This document shows, one piece after another, positions 60,305 to 64,000 of a stretch of DNA of 64,000 nt. Source of the stretch: Hoylesella buccalis ATCC 35310 (GTDB lineage: Bacteria; Bacteroidota; Bacteroidia; Bacteroidales; Bacteroidaceae); the NCBI RefSeq assembly GCF_025151385.1, contig NZ_CP102287.1, forward strand, positions 2,232,001 to 2,296,000, written 5' to 3'. How positions within the stretch are numbered: the stretch's first letter is position 1; the number at the start of each line of letters is the position of its first letter. Made by a program: the position numbers and the translations under genes. The notes under the pieces were generated by a model. The model worked only from the letters and a program-made list of their open reading frames with translations, was not told the DNA's origin and searched no databases.

Positions 60305-61615
60305 GTCCCGTTAAGGTGGGCTAATCGCTCTTTGAATTAATTGAAATACAGTCTATTAGGTGGTGTTTTGAAATGAAACGGACTTGATTTCGTAACTTTG
60401 CAGTCAAATTTAAATGACTGTTATGTTCCAAGACAAATACGTTTTTGCCCAGCTCACCGCTTTTTTGAACAGAACTCAGTTTAACAACTATGTTCGCAAG
60501 TATGATGGAAACCGCTATGTGAAGCATTTCACTTGTTGGAATCAGTTGCTTGCTATGATGTTTGGTCAACTGAGTAATCGAGAGAGTTTGCGAGATTTGA
60601 TAGTTGCTTTTGAAGCACATAGAGCAAAGCAATACCATCTTGGATTAGGGCGTAAGCCTATTGCGAAAACGACATTTGCTTCAGCCAATCAGAATCGTGA
60701 CTACCGTATCTTTGAAGACTTTGCTTTCTATATGATGGAGCAAGCCAGAAAGAAACGGGTAACGGATATCTTCAAGTTGAAAGGCAATGTGTATGCCTTC
60801 GACTCAACGACAATTCCTTTGTGTTTGTCAGTCTTCTGGTGGGCAAAGTTCCGTAAGAAGAAGGGAGGGATAAAAGCACATGTGTTATATGACCTCGAAT
60901 CTCAGGTTCCTGCTTTCTTCCATATCTCTACAGCATCCGTTTACGACTCAAATTCCATGAAGGAAATTCCTTATGAATCAGGTTCTTACTATGTATTCGA
61001 CCGTGGATATAATGCATTCAAGGAACTTTTCAAAATACATCAGCAGGAATCGTTCTTTGTTGTGCGAGCCAAGAAGAATCTGCAATACAAATGCTGTAAA
61101 TGGAGGCGCAGGTTGCCAAAGAATATATTGACAGATGCTGTGATTGAATTCACTGAATACAATTCATACCGAAAGTATCCGGAGAAACTCAGACTCGTCA
61201 AATTCTATGATGAAGAACAAGACAGGGAGTTTGCTTTCCTAACCAATGCCTTTCATCTTACAGCACCTGAAATCGCCAATCTTTACAAGAATAGATGGCA
61301 GATAGAGCTGTTCTTCAAATGGCTAAAGCAGCACCTCAAGATCAAGAAGTTTTGGGGTACAACAGAGAATGCTGTGAGAATCCAAATTTCATCGGCAATC
61401 ATAGCCTATTGCCTTGTTGCTATCATACAACATGATTTTCAACTTAAGCGATCGACTTATGAGGTTCTTCAGATTCTAAGTATTTCGCTTATGGATAAGA
61501 CACCACTCGTAGATCTCTTCGAAAGGACTGATTTCAATAATGTCAAAGAACTCGATTGTCCCCTCTTTCCGGGGTTATTTGATTAATATTTAACTGGTCC
61601 CGATTTTAACGGGAC
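60305..61615 (+). mobile_element. IS4-family insertion sequence
   Basis: 1311 bp. Short ends GTCCCGTTAA (60305-60314) and TTAACGGGAC (61606-61615) are inverted. The flanking ACTAAT is duplicated (60299-60304 and 61616-61621), a 6-bp target duplication. It separates the AraC gene from its upstream DNA. Confidence 0.85.
60414..61586 (+). CDS. IS4-family transposase
   Basis: 390 aa. It has the N-terminal DUF4372-like part (FNNYVRKYDGNRYVKHFTCW), the first acid in VYAFDSTTIPLCLSVF, the second in YYVFDRGYNAFKELF, and the YREK-type signature in LYKNRWQIELFFKWLKQHLK with IKKFWGTTENAV. The frame is intact. ATG at 60423 is an alternative start. Confidence 0.93.
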   Translation: MTVMFQDKYVFAQLTAFLNRTQFNNYVRKYDGNRYVKHFTCWNQLLAMMFGQLSNRESLRDLIVAFEAHRAKQYHLGLGRKPIAKTTFASANQNRDYRIFEDFAFYMMEQARKKRVTDIFKLKGNVYAFDSTTIPLCLSVFWWAKFRKKKGGIKAHVLYDLESQVPAFFHISTASVYDSNSMKEIPYESGSYYVFDRGYNAFKELFKIHQQESFFVVRAKKNLQYKCCKWRRRLPKNILTDAVIEFTEYNSYRKYPEKLRLVKFYDEEQDREFAFLTNAFHLTAPEIANLYKNRWQIELFFKWLKQHLKIKKFWGTTENAVRIQISSAIIAYCLVAIIQHDFQLKRSTYEVLQILSISLMDKTPLVDLFERTDFNNVKELDCPLFPGLFD

Positions 61616-61644
61616 ACTAATGATATTATCTGAACAAGCACCTC

Positions 61645-62478
61645 ATGTGCGAGCATTATCAAGGCAACTCCCCTGTAGGTTTCAGGGTTGTAAGAGAAAA
61701 GAAAGGCGCGGTGAGACACACGGCTCCCTCGCGTACGGCCATGCTCTTTCTATTGGAGGGAACCTTGCGTGTGGAAGGCAAACGATTTCCTGGCTTCACC
61801 GTTCATGGCAGCCAGATGTTTCCCATGCCAGCAGGTGTAGACAACTCCATTAGCTTTGTAGAGGACAGTTTGGTATTGGTGCTTTATTTTATTGACAGCA
61901 AATTCAAGTTTTGCCATAACATCATCACGGATGAGATGATTAAGAATGCGCCCAAGCGTGATGACTGGCTGTTTGCCTTGGACATGATTAAGCCGATGGT
62001 AGTGCTCGCTCGACAGACGGCCGACTATGTCATGGACGGACTGCTCTGTTGTGACATTCAGCTGAGCAAGCAGCGCGAGTTCACAGCCGTCATGCAGGCC
62101 TATTATTCCAAGGACGACTTGGCGCCGTTTTTAGCTCCGCTCTATGGGGTGGATTTGTCATTCCAGGACACCATCATTGCGATGTCGCACACCTATCCTT
62201 CTATAGACGAAATGGCAGAAAAGGTGTGCATGAGTCGCCCCACATTTATACGTCATTTCAAACGATGCTTTGGCGAAACGCCCAAAGCTTGGGTAAGCAA
62301 GGTGAAAGGCGAGGCGCTGTTCAAGGCTTTGCTCAACACTAGCGACACCATGGAGCAGATAGCCAACCAGTTCAAGTTCTCCTCCGTACAGCGCCTTTCC
62401 ACATTCTGTAAAGAGACACTTGGCGGCACACCGAGTGAAATAAGAAACGGCGTAGTAAAGCCCGAACAAGCCTTGTGA
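61645..62478 (+). CDS. AraC-family transcription regulator
   Basis: 277 aa. N-terminal cupin-like sensor region (SRTAMLFLLEGTLRVEGKRF, GSQMFPMPAGVDNSI) and a C-terminal double HTH (SIDEMAEKVCMSRPTFIRHF, TMEQIANQFKFSSVQRLSTF). The start at 61645 is the first ATG after an in-frame stop at 61621. An IS4-family element is inserted 30 bases upstream, so the native promoter is displaced and expression may now depend on the IS. The target genes are unknown. Confidence 0.88.
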   Translation: MCEHYQGNSPVGFRVVREKKGAVRHTAPSRTAMLFLLEGTLRVEGKRFPGFTVHGSQMFPMPAGVDNSISFVEDSLVLVLYFIDSKFKFCHNIITDEMIKNAPKRDDWLFALDMIKPMVVLARQTADYVMDGLLCCDIQLSKQREFTAVMQAYYSKDDLAPFLAPLYGVDLSFQDTIIAMSHTYPSIDEMAEKVCMSRPTFIRHFKRCFGETPKAWVSKVKGEALFKALLNTSDTMEQIANQFKFSSVQRLSTFCKETLGGTPSEIRNGVVKPEQAL

Positions 62479-62526
62479 TGCGAAGCTGAAAATCATGTCG
62501 TAACATACTGTTAATGAATGCCTTAC

Positions 62527-62600
62527 AAAGTCATTGACTTTAGACGCTAAAGTCAATGACTTTGAAGGCCAATTCACATGACTTTGGCGTGCAAAGTCAA
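62527..62600. repeat. Intergenic CATTGACTTTG-type repeat cluster (copy C)
   Basis: A perfect 17-bp stem, AAAGTCATTGACTTTAG (62527-62543) with 62547-62563 and loop ACG, is followed by TGACTTTG-GCGTG-CAAAGTCA (62579-62599). The core AAAGTCAATGACTTT is itself palindromic. Related to copies at 4385 and 24209. Confidence 0.8.
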
Positions 62601-62794
62601 TGCTATTGAAATGCACACGTTATCCTCTATGTTCAAACAGGTTGATTCTTGCCCGTTCATCCCCCATTGTAGGCGCACGCAATAAAAAAAACATGTCGTT
62701 TCATTCCGTCAATGAGTGATTATTTTATATATTTGCAGACAAAGCCTTGTAGCATGAAGGCTTGCAAGCAGAAAACCGCACATTGAGGCCTCTG

Positions 62795-62896
62795 ATGATG
62801 AAGATGCCGTTGGCCGATGAGCTCAACAGGAAATTGTGTGGATTGTTCTGGATATCAAAACGTGCAGTGCGACAAACTTTAAAAGTATCAAGTTAA
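62795..62896 (+). CDS. Possible 33-aa leader ORF
   Basis: It reads MMKMPLADELNRKLCGLFWI and on to SS, and its TAA ends one base before the ATG of the cytidylyltransferase gene, which could allow translational coupling. No homology is recognised. It could also be a chance frame. Confidence 0.3.
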   Translation: MMKMPLADELNRKLCGLFWISKRAVRQTLKVSS

Positions 62897-62897
62897 G

Positions 62898-64000
62898 ATG
62901 GTCATAGCATTCATTCCTGTGCAGGGTGGCAGCAAGTCAATCCCCCAGAAGAACATCAAACCCTTTTGCGGAAAGCCCCTTGTGTGTTGGAGCATCGAGG
63001 CTTTGGAGGCCTGCCGCGAGGTGGACAAGGTGATAGTGGCCGCCGATTCGGACGAGATAGAGCGGATCGTGGCTTCCCGCTCATACAAAAAGACCGAGAT
63101 TTATCGCCTCACTGCTAAGGAAACCAGCGACACCTCCACTGCCGAGAGCGTGATGATAGCGTACATCCATGCCGCCAATCCGGCACCCGAGGCTTGCTTC
63201 ATGTTGGTGCAAGCCACGTCGCCCATGACGCAAACGAAACATTTTAGTGAGGCCTTGGCACTGTACAACACCGCCCGATACGACTCCATCCTCTCCTGCG
63301 TGCGCAATTACAGGTTCTTTTGGAACGCCGATGGCACCAGCATGAACTACGACTACACACACCGCCCGCCCCGAAATAATTTCGAAGGAACGCTCATGGA
63401 GAACGGTGCGCTCTATATTAATAAGGTAGAAAACATCCTATCATCGGGCAACAGGCTATGTGGTCACATCGGTATCTATGAGATGCCGGCTTACACGGCC
63501 ATGGAGATTGCTGAACCAGACGATTGGGCATTCCTGGAACATCTCATGCGAAAGCATGTTTTGAACCATGCGGTGGACAGTCTGAAGAAATCCGTAAAGC
63601 TCTTTTTGTGCGACGTTGACGGCACGCTGACCGATGGCGGCATGTATTATGCGGAAAGCGGTGACGAGCTGAAGAAGTTTAACACACGCGACGGAATGGG
63701 GCTACAACTCTTGCAGGCGCAAGGCGTCAAGGTGGGCATCATCACCTCTGAAAACACCAAGTTGGTAGAGAACAGGGCTAAAAAACTGAAAGTCGATTTT
63801 CTCGTTCAGGGCAAACGACATGGTGGGAAACTTGAGGCGGCTCAGGAAATTTGCGACCAGATGGGCATCACGTTGTGCGACGTGGCTTACATCGGCGATG
63901 ACGTCAACTGCCAACAACTGCTGAGTGCCGTTGGAATTTGCGCCTGTCCGGCCGATGCGATGCGCCCTATTCAGGAAATTCCGGGCATCATTATCATGCA
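62898..64000 (+). CDS. CMP-sialate/KDN synthetase fused to KdsC-like phosphatase (partial)
   Basis: At least 367 aa; the window ends before the stop. The N-terminal 230 residues are a NeuA-type cytidylyltransferase (VQGGSKSIPQKNIKPFCGKP, LVQATSPMTQTKHF, ENGALYINKVENIL, AEPDDWAFLEHL), which activates a nonulosonic acid with CTP. The rest is a HAD phosphatase like KdsC (KLFLCDVDGTLTDGGMYY, FNTRDGMGLQLLQ, GIITSENTKLVENRAKKL, VAYIGDDVNC). The same fusion is known in animal CMP-sialate synthetases and in Bacteroides sialate/KDN loci. Other pathway genes are probably to the right. Confidence 0.88.
   Translation, partial: MVIAFIPVQGGSKSIPQKNIKPFCGKPLVCWSIEALEACREVDKVIVAADSDEIERIVASRSYKKTEIYRLTAKETSDTSTAESVMIAYIHAANPAPEACFMLVQATSPMTQTKHFSEALALYNTARYDSILSCVRNYRFFWNADGTSMNYDYTHRPPRNNFEGTLMENGALYINKVENILSSGNRLCGHIGIYEMPAYTAMEIAEPDDWAFLEHLMRKHVLNHAVDSLKKSVKLFLCDVDGTLTDGGMYYAESGDELKKFNTRDGMGLQLLQAQGVKVGIITSENTKLVENRAKKLKVDFLVQGKRHGGKLEAAQEICDQMGITLCDVAYIGDDVNCQQLLSAVGICACPADAMRPIQEIPGIIIM

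Larger units (their letters stand above)
62479..62897. other. Intergenic region with repeat cluster C, promoter box and small ORF
   Basis: Contains the CATTGACTTT hairpin cluster (62527-62600), a -7 box TATATTTG (62728-62735), and a 33-codon frame (62795-62896) that ends one base before the next ATG. Confidence 0.6.

Overview
The window comes from a Bacteroidota chromosome, most likely Prevotellaceae (Prevotella sensu lato). The basis is a SusC/SusD pair, an S46 dipeptidyl-peptidase, two DUF4252 proteins around an ECF sigma factor, a DIP1984-family protein, many TonB-dependent barrels, and promoters of the Bacteroidota type (TTG-N19/20-TAnnTTTG). I can recognise families from motifs but ran no searches, so species is not assigned.

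Layout. 1-1.7 kb: a complete ISL3-like insertion sequence (8-bp target duplication) downstream of a tRNA-Asn. 1.8-5.2 kb: S41 protease, outer-membrane barrel, nitroreductase. 5.6-13.5 kb: a glycan or nutrient uptake operon (IPT/TIG lipoprotein, SusC, SusD, DUF1735/DUF4973-like lipoprotein) with its own promoter and terminator but no glycosidase. 13.7-24 kb: TonB-dependent receptor, a pair joining a degenerate protease-like membrane protein to a MORN-GH25 lipoprotein, pnp, GH27 alpha-galactosidase. 24.4-32.9 kb: DUF4252/sigma/anti-sigma operon, DPP7-type S46 peptidase, flippase, SpmA/SpmB-like membrane protein, Nudix hydrolase, DIP1984 protein.

33.4-53.4 kb: a mobilizable transposon of about 19.9 kb, bounded by a 13-bp direct repeat (GGTAACGATTTGG). 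It has a relaxase, a RHH mobilization protein, a candidate oriT, DUF3408, primase and VirE-like replication proteins, two MerR-like HTH proteins and two tandem tyrosine recombinases, but no conjugation machinery. Its cargo, next to an IS982-family element, is a ribosomally made peptide (RiPP) locus: a 46-aa double-glycine precursor too short for the supplied ORF set, a YcaO protein, an outer-membrane barrel, a C39-peptidase ABC exporter and a very short HlyD-like adaptor, with a divergent LytTR/TonB-like/TPR operon. A plausible reading is regulation (LytTR), modification (YcaO), leader cleavage and export (C39-ABC plus adaptor), and outer-membrane passage or recognition (barrel plus TonB). This is the best candidate for an undescribed system.

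53.4-64 kb: HutD-like protein, argS, an in-frame fusion of a DUF559 endonuclease-like domain to an RNase H domain through a GC-rich palindrome, a fimbrillin-like lipoprotein with a small ISP/LAGS peptide, an IS4-family element placed just upstream of an AraC regulator, and a CMP-sialate/KDN synthetase fused to a KdsC-like phosphatase that runs off the end. Several dispersed intergenic repeat families (CATTGACTTTG hairpins, GC-rich palindromes abutting stop codons, a ~75-nt repeat on both sides of the transposon) are a second theme.
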